DNA from: Onthophagus taurus
Lineage: Eukaryota > Arthropoda > Insecta > Coleoptera > Scarabaeidae
Reading direction: 5' to 3'
Assembly: GCF_036711975.1 (NCBI RefSeq)
Contig: NC_091976.1
Span: forward strand, 20,770,001-20,834,000
Length of the DNA: 64,000 nt
Numbering within the stretch: the stretch's first letter is position 1; every line of letters begins with the position of its first letter. Shown here in pieces: positions 1-11,900 of this stretch. Made by a program: the position numbers and the translations under genes. Below the pieces are notes generated by a model. That model worked only from the letters and a program-made list of their open reading frames with translations. It made no database searches and had not been told where the DNA came from.

Positions 1-1009
1 TAACACGATTTAGATGAATCTAATGTACGCTATCGTAAACATCGATGTTTAGCAAGTTTATACTAAAACGTCCATAACACAGTATTTTCTCAAAAATGAT
101 GGATAGACTATGAACCAAAAATTTCAAATTACTATTCAACAATGCTGGCTTTCGATCAAAGGTATTTCCACAAACACTAATGTAGTAATGTTGTTTTGAA
201 GAGATTGCATAGAACTGTCACAATCTACATTATTACCTATATAAATAAGGAGTAAACATTTTCCAGTACTTCTCATTTCTGTATTCAAGTTTTAATTCAT
301 TACGTTGCCATTTGGTAATATACTGGTATTGCCCCAATACATTTTTTATAGGTTCTTATTAACATTCGATTCAACAGCTCTCACCGCGTCCGAATATATT
401 CCAGTAGCAAGAATTGGCTTTCGATTGCTTCCAATACCATTCAACCTGCGTTGAACTGTTCAACATTTTTTTAACTGTTCGTCATTAATAGGAATATTTT
501 GGAGCAATTTGGCATTATAAACATTTATTTACACACGACTGCGTTAATGCATACCACAGCATAGGATTAAGTTGTAGTAGGCTAACTCTAATACCATAAA
601 CATAATGCTACTTAATGCAACTTTAACTCAATACTATAACTCTAGCTTGTTCTAATTTGCCAAATTAGTTTATATTCATCTTATATAGGTAATTGTCCCT
701 TTACAATTCTGAACGTTCTGAACATTACCTACAAATACACAATCTGTGGTAAACGTATTTGTACATCCGTTTTTGTGGTCAGCAAAAAGTCTTTGAAGTG
801 TGGTTCAGATTTTCTGTTCTGGTATTATTCCATTTTCATACACTCTACTTCTTTCTAAACTTTCCAAAAACTTATCGTTAATGTAGTTTATAGAATTGAT
901 TAATGTTAAATCCAGAGAAAAACTTTGATTAGAATCACATCAGCATTAACGAGTTATTTAATTTACTTTCATTGCATAATTTCTAATCATCTTATTCAAT
1001 ATAACATAC
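1..1009. other. Left edge, no confirmed gene
   Basis: The fourth exon of the leftward lipase would be expected here or beyond the window, but I could not recognise it. A short open stretch on the minus strand around 350-460 reads like degraded coding sequence (it contains KPILATGIYSDAVRAVE) and is followed by stops. It may be a transposon remnant. Nothing else is seen. Confidence 0.4.
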
Positions 1010-2446
1010 CTGTGGTCCCAATATTCTTTATCGTAAGTTGTTAAATTGACATGTCCTTCTGAATAGTAGCTACCCCTAAAGTTGCCAATCCAAACATCGT
1101 ATCCGGCATTCCAAAGAACATAAGCTACAAAAATTTTTTTTATGGTTTTTTTAATTTAAATAAATGTTTTAAACGACCCCGTTTCGATCGAATGCAATGA
1201 TATGTAAAACAGTACCGGTATAGGCACGCGATTAAAAGTGATTAAAAGCACGCATATAAGTGAGAAAGTGTGTATGCGTTAAGCGTAAAGAAATACCTTT
1301 GCAAATTACCTGCTAGGCGAAATGTTAAAGTATTAAACGAACAATACCGAGATTTTAACAAGAAAAAATAAGTAACTTATTAGTCCTTGATAATTTATCG
1401 AGTTATGTTTTAAATTATAGGTTAAGAAAAGCACGCGGGATTATAATAAGAAACGTATACGGTTATAAATTCGTTATTAGTGGTTAAGACCTAATTGATT
1501 GACAAGAAAATTACTTTAAGATTTATTTTCTTCATACGTTTTCGTTCTTACCCAAAGAAACATTTCCGTGTGTAATAAAATTAGCACTATTTGATAAAAT
1601 TCCGTGTTGAATAAAAACGGGTTGCCCATTTGAGTGAGGGTAATTAATGTTGGGGAGTCGAAAAATTGTTGTAATGTAACCATCGATGGCAGTTAATGTG
1701 TGTCTTTCTAAGGGATATCCAGCTCTACCTACTAATTCAGGCTAAAAGAAAATAAATTCTATTTTATTTTATGTTACTAAAAAATAAATTGGTTAAGCAT
1801 GACAAAAAATGATTTTAACAACGATAAGAAAAGCCACAATCGAAACGTGGCGAATTAGAGCACGAATAAATAAGTAAAAATAAATATATAAATAAAAGTG
1901 TTTTTGAACGAACCACCTTGTTTGCGTGAACCTTTCGAAAACGATTGGAAATTTATTCGTTTCGATATCGATGTAATTGGGTGTCTGAAGTATGTTTTTC
2001 TATTTTATTTAGTATTTGCTAATATTGTAAAAGGAAAATTTAAATAAGTATCGAAATAATTATGGTTCTAAAACTATTGGAGAATAAACCAAAATTCAAA
2101 ACTTCAATAATAAGAATAATTAAACAAGAAGTTTAATTCCTCCATTTATTAAATTAAAGAACTGAATGAAACTTTTTACCATAGCACAAAAAAGATAAAC
2201 ATTAACGAGATTGTTAAAATTCCTCATCGAAGTAGAACATACCAATTCAAATTCCCCCGCAGGATCATAAAAACAATTCCTACTAGTTTGAATTCTATAA
2301 TAATCCTTAAACTCTCTACACACATTATTTCTACGTCCACCGTTCGGAGTCTTACGACGTTGCTGTTGAGCTATGGTAATTTCAACGAACGTTGTTAACA
2401 GAAACGCGAACATTAGGAATAAACCACAAAACTTCACGCCACCCAT
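1010..2446 (-). CDS. Secreted acid lipase, partial (exons 1-3)
   Basis: Secreted alpha/beta-hydrolase lipase of the insect lysosomal/gastric acid lipase family, which hydrolyses triacylglycerols or cholesteryl esters. Exons are 2243-2446, 1552-1741 and 1010-1124, each with GT..AG borders and matching phases (0, 1, 2). The first exon encodes a hydrophobic signal peptide ending near TTFVEITIAQ, then a Cys-containing N-terminal segment ending EFEL. Exon 2 has the lid-proximal strand with VFIQHGILSNSANF. Exon 3 has AYVLWNAGYDVWIGNFRGS, a family hallmark. Exon 3 is exactly 115 bp, as in the paralogue at 8952-15564, so the two share intron positions. The catalytic Ser, Asp and His exons lie outside the window or were not recognised. 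The family call is firm. Whether the gene is intact is unknown. Confidence 0.85.
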
Positions 2447-2450
2447 ACTG

Positions 2451-2505
2451 CCGGGTTAATAATTATTAAACCGGGCCGCAATTTCTCTTTCGATTTATAT
2501 ATAAT
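2451..2505 (-). promoter_or_regulatory. Lipase core promoter and 5' leader palindrome
   Basis: Reading leftward, a TATA-like run (TATATATAAA, rc of about 2494-2503) lies about 50 bases before the start codon at 2446. Between them, 2451-2474 is an almost perfect palindrome with CCGG at its ends and an AT-rich centre. The TATA position would start transcription inside or next to the palindrome. No transcript evidence is available. Confidence 0.4.
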
Positions 2506-5430
2506 GCCGAAACGGCCTTGGTCCGATGCATTTCTGTGCGTAACCAGACTACTATTTTTTTTCTTCCTGTTAGCTTTATTCTATTCCTTTTCAAAACCGA
2601 CGACAACGGCTAACGGCCACGTGAAATTCGCGCCACTCTACGTTTACATTTTGAGGGGATAAGTTTTTCGACCCCGTTTTCTAAACGCCAATCAATTTTC
2701 TGTTTTGGGGTACATGTTAGGCGTTCACCGTTTTAGTAATTTCTGCTCAAACGGGTTTCTTGTCGCTTTTTTTACTGAATGAATAATTGAAAATTTAATT
2801 TAAGGAAATTTAGTGAACGTAAACTTAAAGTCAGTGCCCCAACGAATTATAATTATTAAAGATATCAATCTAAATTTGAGTAATACTCATAATCATTACA
2901 ATATAATTTTGTTGAATTTGAAAAATTATTTTATTTTATTGATGGATTAATAAATAGAAAGGAAGTTTGTAATTTCAAGAATTGTTTTAATTACGTAATG
3001 AAATTGACCAAGAAAGTCTGGTGAAGTTGAAGGTTAAGTGTTTAGATTTCAACGAAATCTTAAATACTTTATTTTTAGAAATTCATTTTCCTGTTTCTAC
3101 ATGTATGTGGGTTAGTGGCTCGATTTATAATCAATCAGCACTCTATTAGGTCATGACAGGCTCCCTATAGAGTTCATCAAGTTCAATAGATTCTTCTTTT
3201 CTACTAAAGACTTTCTTTAAGAGATAGGTATGGAGAGAAGTAAAAGTGTGAGTCTGCAAATATATGGCGGAAATCATCATTAACATATCAGGTTAAGAAA
3301 ATTGCCTAGATAAATTGATAAGTCCTCAAAAGCTACTATCAAGGTGAAAGCAGCAAACAAAACTTAATAAAAGAATGCCCAAAAAGATGTTTGTATTTTA
3401 GAGGTATTGTTATAGAATTATCTTACACAAGTGAACGATACAACATAAGTGACAAAAGTTGTGGCGTATGCACACGATTTGCTCTTGGTTATCAAGATGA
3501 CAGTGCCATAAGGTTTTTCTGGAGATAATACAGACCTAACAAATATCTAGACCTTTACATAGGACTATACTGAACACGTACAAAATTTATGTTATGCTTG
3601 ATTTACCATGCTGATAACCAAGAGGAAAACAGTACGCGACACACTGCTTTAATAAAATTAATGAGACGAACAGAACAACGTCGGCGAAAGCGTTGAAATT
3701 GATCTGGGCTGTTACTTATGGACTTAAGAAAGCATCACCTTTCTGGTTCAGGGATCAAAATCAGAAGGCTGAGGTTAAATTGCGAGATATCGATATAGAT
3801 AGCATAAAGCAGATGGTCACGTCTTGACGAATCACATTTGCTATACATATACAGACGAAAAGAAATTATAAGGTTCTTTTTGCACGGAAATTTGTGTGAA
3901 TAGATTTCGCAAGGATAAATTAATACTATTAAGTGGATATTCTATATACATATAATATAACCGGATAACCTAAACTTATGAAAAATTTAAATCAAATAAA
4001 GCAGATATAGCATAGAAACTTTGTGTTAGCGCAATTGTTTACAATGGAAACAAATTATAAACTGATTATATAGATACCAATACAGATACAGAAACAGTTA
4101 TGGATAACCAACGATCGCTACACTAACAAAGTTGTGCAACAATGCAAAGAGTGATGAACCAGTCAAGTTGTCATAGCGGTAACGAAGTTTTGAGTAGTTT
4201 TGCTAAACCACGGTTTGATTGATTGATGAACCCAACCCAACACCCGCAAGGTGTTGGTGTTCACTTTCTTCAGAAGTCCGATTCCATTGTCCGTAAATAT
4301 TTACTTTAACAAGATTAGCATTTGGTTTAGAGGTGGTAAAAAATAGTACATGCCAACGTAATAGCTCTCTGAAGCACAATTTCTGCTTTTTTCTCAAACC
4401 CGAAACATAGAGAAAGTGTAGGTTATCGCTTTCCAAATCTTTGATTAACAAATATCAGAACTACTTTTCACCCAACATCCACTTTCAGATGTATATGGGC
4501 ATTTCCCGGATCATCTCCAAAGATCTCAATCGTGTTTAAGTACAAATCATAGCCTTCAAGCTCCGAATAGGGACTCTGTAGAATTTTAATGTGCGGAGAA
4601 ATGAACACGAGTTGATTATAGTTGTGTACTTCTCCAATCCACCTCTGACTTCTGATTGTAATATTCTTGTATAAACTTTGTTGTCTTGCACATCAGGTCT
4701 AGATTTTTGATAATTTCGTACGTGCTAGTTACCCCTACCAGGAAGGTTAATCTTCAAGATTTTTCTTCTATTCTATTTGGTGAGTATTTGCAGCTTTTTT
4801 TATTGCCGCTTCTCGCATCCCAACCGCCAACGGTCCTTATCATTCCAATCATCTACACCCAGTCGCCTCCTCTTCATCTCTACATAGATATCCGGGAACA
4901 ATTTTTTCCTAGGCCTACCTCTTTTGATCTCTAGATTTTTCTTACATACTTAATATCGAGTATTAAGCACATATATCGATTGAGTTTGGGTATCCATAAA
5001 AATAAGTCCTTAGTTCGCTGCTCCCATGATAGTATGTAAGTGGATTCTATCATTCCATCTACGCTGATCAGCATTTTAATACTAATGTATTATTCCCTGT
5101 GATCCCTACATTTCAAACACATTTCACCCAGAACAAAAACAAGCGGCAAATCATGCTAGGATTCTTAACTTTGAATAAAGACTTTACCAGACCTATCTTC
5201 TACTATGCTTAAGTAGACCTTTTCTTTGCGAATTGCTGCTATAGCAGCAACTGGACTATAGTCCAGTTTTGCAAAATTTTATAATTAGTCTAGTCATCTC
5301 TCATAGTTGATTTAAATCTAATCAGTGCCTGATTTCTTAATCTCAAAGCCTTTGAAAGGGACTCCTCCACAACTGATCCACGCCATCAGATCCATGTTCC
5401 AGTAAATGGAGGAAGCGGTAAGGCTTAACG
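2506..5430. other. Geneless stretch with repeat debris
   Basis: No host gene was recognised. A short minus-strand coding-like fragment lies at about 4487-4625 (it contains SPYSELEGYDLYLNTIEIF). It ends at a stop, has no recognised partner exons, and I do not know its family. At 4227-4250 the sequence CCCAACCCAACACCCGCAAGGTG resembles the LINE tail at about 36190, so a LINE 3' end is possible here. The rest is AT-rich with scattered stops. Confidence 0.35.
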
Positions 5431-5439
5431 GTAAGACCT

Positions 5440-6130
5440 CTACCATGTTAGTCTTGGAAAAGATGTTAGCCTGGGAGACAGTTTATCCCCCCTGTTATTT
5501 GTAGCTATTATGGATGAAGTGGTGAAGACATGCAAGAGAAGAACAGAAACTTCGGAACATCCCCATTATATGCAGACGATGTAATCCTCAACGCAGACTC
5601 GGAAAGGAAATTGTAACATGCTGTACTCGAGTGATTAGAAACTCTAAAGGAGAAGCTCGATGTGTTTGATTATAACATCCACATCGAATGTGATGGTCAA
5701 CTGCTCATCCAAATCAGCAGTTATCAAAATCTGGGCACGACAATCCACCAGACGGGTAACCTTACTGAAGAGGTCAGGAACAGAGTAGACAAGGCTAGCG
5801 AGGCTTATCATGCCCTGAGTTGGTGTGGTTTGGAAAGGATGAAGTAAACCGGAATGCGAAGAAAAGTGTTTATAAAGTATTCATTGAGCCTATACTATGG
5901 CAGTGAAAGCTGGACCGCAAATAGAAGGATCATCGGAAGGGTTAATGCGGTCCAAATTAAATACCTCCAGATCGTTGCAGGAAAGACACGATAAGATAGA
6001 GTACGGAACAGCCGAGAAGAGCTCCATATGCAGCCGGTCGAGAGGATGATTGAAGATAGTTGGGGAAGAGAAAAAAGAAAGAAAAAGGAGAACAACCTTT
6101 ATACAGTCTAGACGTAGCGTATATCCAAAA
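5440..6130 (+). mobile_element. LINE fragment, reverse transcriptase domain
   Basis: Degraded non-LTR retrotransposon. Translating in shifting frames gives typical reverse-transcriptase pieces in order: GDSLSPLLF with AIMDEVVKTCKRR (around 5470-5540), a remnant of the YADD box (around 5570), then the best open piece at 5662-5847, with YQNLGTTIHQTGNLTEEVRNR and VDKASEAYHAL, a classic LINE thumb-region motif. Stops and frame changes interrupt it throughout, so it is dead. Confidence 0.8.
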
Positions 6131-6164
6131 GCATTGTAAGTTGTTAATAAAATTCTATTTCTTT

Positions 6165-6771
6165 AGCCGTGAAAACGGTGTCGGCTCTGGTTAATGATTG
6201 TAAGAGAACGTTAAACACACTGAGTTGTGATGACAGAGTGTCTCTGATCTGGGTCCCGGGTCACTCTGGGGTTGCTGGCAATGAAGCGGCAGATAAGCTA
6301 GCACGAGATGGCAGCGCTGAAGCGTTTGTGGGGCCGGAACCAGCAGTTGCTATATCATTTGCGATAGCCAAATATAGGATTGGACTGTGGGCTGAAGAGA
6401 GACTTCGCCTACTGTGGACCAGTTCTCCTGGAATGAGACATGCTAAGGTGTTTGTTAACGTCGCCACTGTCAAACCCGGGAATATTTTAGGACTTGCCCG
6501 TAGTAGCATAAAAGTTCTAATGGGTGTTTTTACTGGGCACTGCCGATTAAAAGCACACCTCAACTTGTTGGATTGGGATGTTGAATGCCGACTATGTGCG
6601 GAGGAAACAGAGACGGTTGAGCATGTTTTATGCCACTGCCCTGCTGTTAACCGTATCAGATTCTCGATTTTTGGGTCGCAGTTTATCTCCTCAAAAGATC
6701 TGAATGACCTTTCACCGAACAAGGTATTAATGTTCGTTAAGAGCATTGGACTGCACGGTGAAATTTGGTAA
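6165..6771 (+). mobile_element. LINE fragment, RNase H and C-terminal zinc knuckle
   Basis: An open frame of about 200 codons encoding the end of a LINE ORF2 from a clade that carries RNase H (I, R1 or Loa-like). IWVPGHSGVAGNEAADKLAR (about residues 27-46) is the RNase H C-terminal motif. CRLCAEETETVEHVLCHCPA (about 136-155) is the C-terminal CCHC-type knuckle. The upstream RNase H residues are missing, so it is 5'-truncated. It lies directly after the RT fragment at 5440-6130 on the same strand, but that fragment resembles a different LINE group, so I do not join them. The long open frame suggests a younger insertion than its neighbour. Confidence 0.85.
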
Positions 6772-6779
6772 ATGGATTA

Positions 6780-8950
6780 GAGATGTGATCAGTGTTAAAG
6801 AAAATAACGCCTGATTTTTCATATGTAATGATAATAATCATTTGTCCTAATGGAAAAAGTCCATTCATGTAATATTCAGCATCAGGTAGACTCTGCATTA
6901 TCCAAAATTTTGTGTAAAAACTTGTCTAGGAGTGAAGGTCGATGTGGATTTTCATTCCATTCGTTGAAAAAGGAAGAGTTTAAATGAACCTAGATTTGCT
7001 CTATCTTCAGATAGCAAATTATCGGATATATCACTATTCAGGCATGTTTCAGAAACGTTCACAACATCAAATCTGTTAACGAGACTTTTAGAATATTTTC
7101 TGGGACCAAGTCATTGAAATTGCGGAAGAGCTAGTAAACTAAAGCTGGAGACATATTTCTAACTTTAAAACTCACTTCATTACGTCAGCTTTTTCTTTTT
7201 AATTATATGTTACAATAAAATGTATTCAAGTATACCTGATGAATAAATCATGCAGGATGTATTAATATCACAAAGTCTTCCATTTTTAACCTTTCCATTT
7301 AGCTTTTTTACGTTTTTTAACGGTACTTAAAGAAAATTTTTACACATACATATTAAACCGACCATTTCTCTCCAAGTATCTACGTTAAAACGTTTTTCGG
7401 AACCAGTTGGATTTAGATTAAATTGGATTTACATTAAATTGGTGTCAATTCGTATATTTCCAAGTAACAACAATTAAAGTTGTTCTACTTCTACATCAAG
7501 CATGACTTTCTTCTTAAACGTTAACAACTGCCTTGTTACAACGTTACAAAATTTCCTCTTTAACACAACGACCAATTTTCTGATTTAATTAAAAATTGGA
7601 TTTCCAATTAACACCAATTAAAATAATTCTTGGTATGCATAATAATTTTTGAATTTGAAATTTGTTATTACGAAATTTTCAAATAAAGTTCGTATTTCAC
7701 ACAAATATCTCTTTTAATTTTAATTTAAAAACCATATCAAACATTAAAATATACAGAAAACATTATAAAGTCTAAATAACAATAACAGTAATTAACATCA
7801 TTAATTACATGATCATAAACTCTATAATAATCTTAATCTGCGCCGTTTAAATTAAAAAAAGAATAAATTGCGCCATTTATCCCGAGTCCAGTGACTTTAA
7901 ACGTTCTAATGATACAAATCAAAGCTTTAAATTTTTTTTATTAATAAACCACCGCCTTTCGTTGAATGTATTATAATTAATCGTGTTCTCGGCTTATAAC
8001 CCAACTAATATGGTAATGATTATGAATAACTGATAAGAAAATCGACTTACAAATTAATTTAATCGGTTATATCTAGCGAAAGTTAATAAAAATTAATAGA
8101 AATTAAAAGTTCTAAGTTTTGATTGATAACTAAATTAGTAGGGTCTAAAAAGTAAATAATATTGTTAAATTATTTATCTTACTTTAATAGAGAATTCCTT
8201 AAATTCCAACGTAGGCATAAATTAACTTTAAACTGTTATTTTGCAATTTAGTGATTTATTTCAAAAACAGATAATAATGAAGACATTTACATACTTAAAT
8301 TTATTTTAAATTATTCAATTAAAATTAATTAAAGCTTAATACGTATCTTTCACACATCACTCTTCAAATCAAACTGAATAACAAACAGGAAACAAACGTC
8401 TTTAATGTTAACTTCTAAAGGAAGTGGGTTTTAGCATAATGATATCAAGGATAAACTAGCATATAATTAACGATCCAAGCTTGTATCAATCGATATACCA
8501 CACTAAAGATTGTTATAAGACAAGAAATTAACTACTGAAAAAAGTAGTAGTTACTGAAAAAAAATGAACTAAATAAACTTAATATTCAGTAGAAAGACTT
8601 GAAACTTGTTTCGAATTGGTAAAAGTTGTTTCAAAGGCTATAGTTAAAAAGGAAAAAGGAGAAATAAGGAAAAAAAAGGAAAAGTACTGTTACGTACGCT
8701 TTCTGATCGGGGTAATAAAACGATAAACGTGTAATTTTATGTTATAAACTGTAATCGTTTTATTTTGTTTCATGAACTTGGAATTGTTTTGATTTGATAA
8801 TGAAAATCACAAAGACATTTCAATAAAAAGAAACTAAAAGTTCTTTTTTAAGGTTTTTTTTTAATTAACACTCAAATTCTTTCCTTTCAATGCTGATTTA
8901 AATATGAACAACAAAATAAAATAATAAAGAAAAAGTTGTATCAACGGAAT
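6780..8950. other. AT-rich intergenic stretch
   Basis: Very AT-rich sequence with no supported ORF, RNA gene or recognisable element. It lies downstream of the second lipase gene on the minus strand and would contain its 3' UTR near 8900-8951. Confidence 0.5.
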
Positions 8951-8951
8951 T

Positions 8952-11900
8952 TTACTTGAATGTAGAGAGGAATTCCAAAATATGTTTGTAAACAAGATAA
9001 TAAGCATCTTTTCCCCATAAGAAATCGGTGTGAGAGAACGTTGGATGGTCAACAACGTAAATACCTTTTTGAACATCATCAGGGAGGTAATGATATAATT
9101 CTTCAACTGCCTAAAAATAATAACTTATTAGCTGCAATTTTAATATATTTAAAAAAATACATTTTTTGTTCCTAATAAATCTCCTTTGGCCCTTATAAAA
9201 TGATTAGGAACTCTAATATCATTCAAATGATATAATGGAGGAACATCTTGATGATATTCTTTTACATTACCACTATGCCCATAATCGAATTGACGAAATT
9301 TTCTTGAATGAACAATTTGGCGTTGATGAAGAACGACTTTCATTGAGATACTGTCGCGGTCTTGAGCTAAAATGATGGGGAGTGTTTCCTAAAAATGCAA
9401 AAAAAACGTTTTTTGTGCACTTGGTATTTGTTTATAATTACCGGATTAATTTGATCTTCACTAAAACCAAATCCAGATTGAATTATAGCTAAGCAAGATC
9501 TCATCTGGTGCGGATACGGTAAACAAATACTGTTTATGACATTTTTTATTACACCGTTTCGAGGAAGAAGTTCTCCATGAGAATATGCATTTACCGTTGC
9601 CTGAAAAATAATTAAGTTAATAACATTTCTAAAGTGACATCGATAAATGTAAAGCCAAATACAACATAATAACCATTCATTTCTATTGAAAGTGCAAACT
9701 TATATGAATAAGTTGGGAAATAGTTGCAAAATGCAGTGTGTGATGTATATGAAAAACAACATATATAGAGCTTTCTAAGTTAAGATATTTAGGTCTTAAT
9801 GAATAGAGGTATGTATTTTTCTATTTCTAGATACATTTTAGAAGCAGATTATGAATGGAAATTTCAAACACAGCTACCAGCAAATGCAATGGCAGTATTG
9901 AAGAAATGAAGAGCAGCGACAGAATGTAAAATTTGCTAAAAAGTACATTGCCAGAACGTAAATTCTAGAGAAACATAGATTGAAGTGTCTTCACAAAGTG
10001 AATACAGATTATAGCAATTTGGATATCATGCCAACAGAAATAGGCGTCAACAATTCATAGAATGTTGAAAAATTTAATACTATTATGATGAAAATTTATT
10101 GATAAATTTCGGTGCAACAAAATTGTTTCGACTCGACAAATGACTCGTCGTAACAAAAATTCTTAGTAATGAAACAAAATGTTGTAAAGAAAGAGAGAAA
10201 AATTCAAAGACATAAATGTTTTTATCAAAAATTTGAAGGTACAAGTTAAATTTTGAAAGGTAGAATTTGAAAATGAATTAAAATGACATGATAATGAAAT
10301 TTCAAACGATATAATGTAAATTTGAAAAGTTTCCGACCAAAAATGATATAAACAAAATGTAGCAAATCGAAAAATTATAAAATTAAAAGTTAAAAACTGA
10401 TTCAAAACGATAATTAATTGGATACGTTTAAATGAAAACGAATGGGATAACAGAACTAAAAATCTACTCAGAAGTGTAACATATTTTAACTAATTTAATT
10501 AAAATAAAAAGAATTCTGGGATTAAAAATTAAAATAAATGTTTATCCTTCCCATTTATCTTTCTCTCTACAACATGACTCGGGGAAGAATACACGATTTA
10601 GGTAATCTCTCTTAATTTTTCTTTTATTTTTACGTTTTAATTTAATTTTCATTTAGTTTTCAGAATCTTATTTGTTTTTGTAACATCATGTTATAGAAAG
10701 AAATTTAAACATTTATTTTAATTTTTAATTCCAAAATTTTTTTGGGATTAAAAAGAAGGCTGTTGAAGATGAAGCTCTTCATTGGCACAGAAAAACAAAT
10801 ATAAAACTAAAAATCTATTGAAAATAACTTTTGGCAGAATGTAAATTCTGTTAATGAAAATAAGAGTTGATACATAGTTGGAAAAGAATCAACAGCAATA
10901 TGAAAAGCATGTCAGAACAGCACATCTAACATCTAAAATTACTGTCTAATCTTCTTCCTCGATCATCTAACATTTCAGTATAGGCTAGGAAGAAACAACT
11001 GCGATTGATAATGTGTGATAGAAACTATTCAAATTTAATCATGCAACATGGATTTTACCCATTTTAAATCAAGTACTACTTCGTCATTAATCCATGGATA
11101 CAGGAAAGTCTACATGAAACTGGAAATCACGAAAAATCACATTAACTTCATTAATAGTTGTATAAGATAAGGACTTACACCTAACTTTGCAAAAGTTAAA
11201 TGTAAGAACATCAAGCAATCTTATTTAAATGTTTTTATTGGAAAGATTTAAAAATCTGAAAAACGTAAACATTTTAAAACCTTAAATTATTGTTACGAAG
11301 AATTAACCAAAATTAATCGATGTCTTCGAGAAAGAATTCAGTTTATAGAGATTGAGGAGATCTTGGAGAACATCAGAATTTATATTGAACAAGCAAAAAA
11401 TGAAGACAAAGAAAATAAAGCTACATGTACTGCATCAAAGAAGCAAAGTAAAATATAATAATAAACCTAAAGAAATAATAAATGAAGATAACAATAAGAA
11501 CAATGGCAATCAATTTATAAACCTTACCGATATTGTGTTTACAAATGAAGAGAATGGATTGATGAACAAGGGTTATAAGTGTTCCTTGACACCAAATATT
11601 AATTTACCTTTAATAACAATAGGCTACGACAATATCATTAAATATAATCCTGACTATAAAAATATAAAAAAAGAACTTATTCCATATATTAAAAGTGTGG
11701 AAAGAAACCTAAACACAATAATTTTTCTCAAGTCCAACAATGGAAAAATATAAAGTCTATTAAAATCAAATTGAAATAAAACAATGCAATTTATATAAAA
11801 GCAGACAAAGGAGCTGGAATCGTTATAATAAGTAAAGATGTATATATTAAAAAAACTAATGAATTCATGAAAGATAACAACTGTATAGAACTTGAGAAAA

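Noticed and set aside
8861-9343. Separate short genes downstream of the lipase
   Set aside because: These are parts of the last two exons of the second lipase, read in or out of frame.
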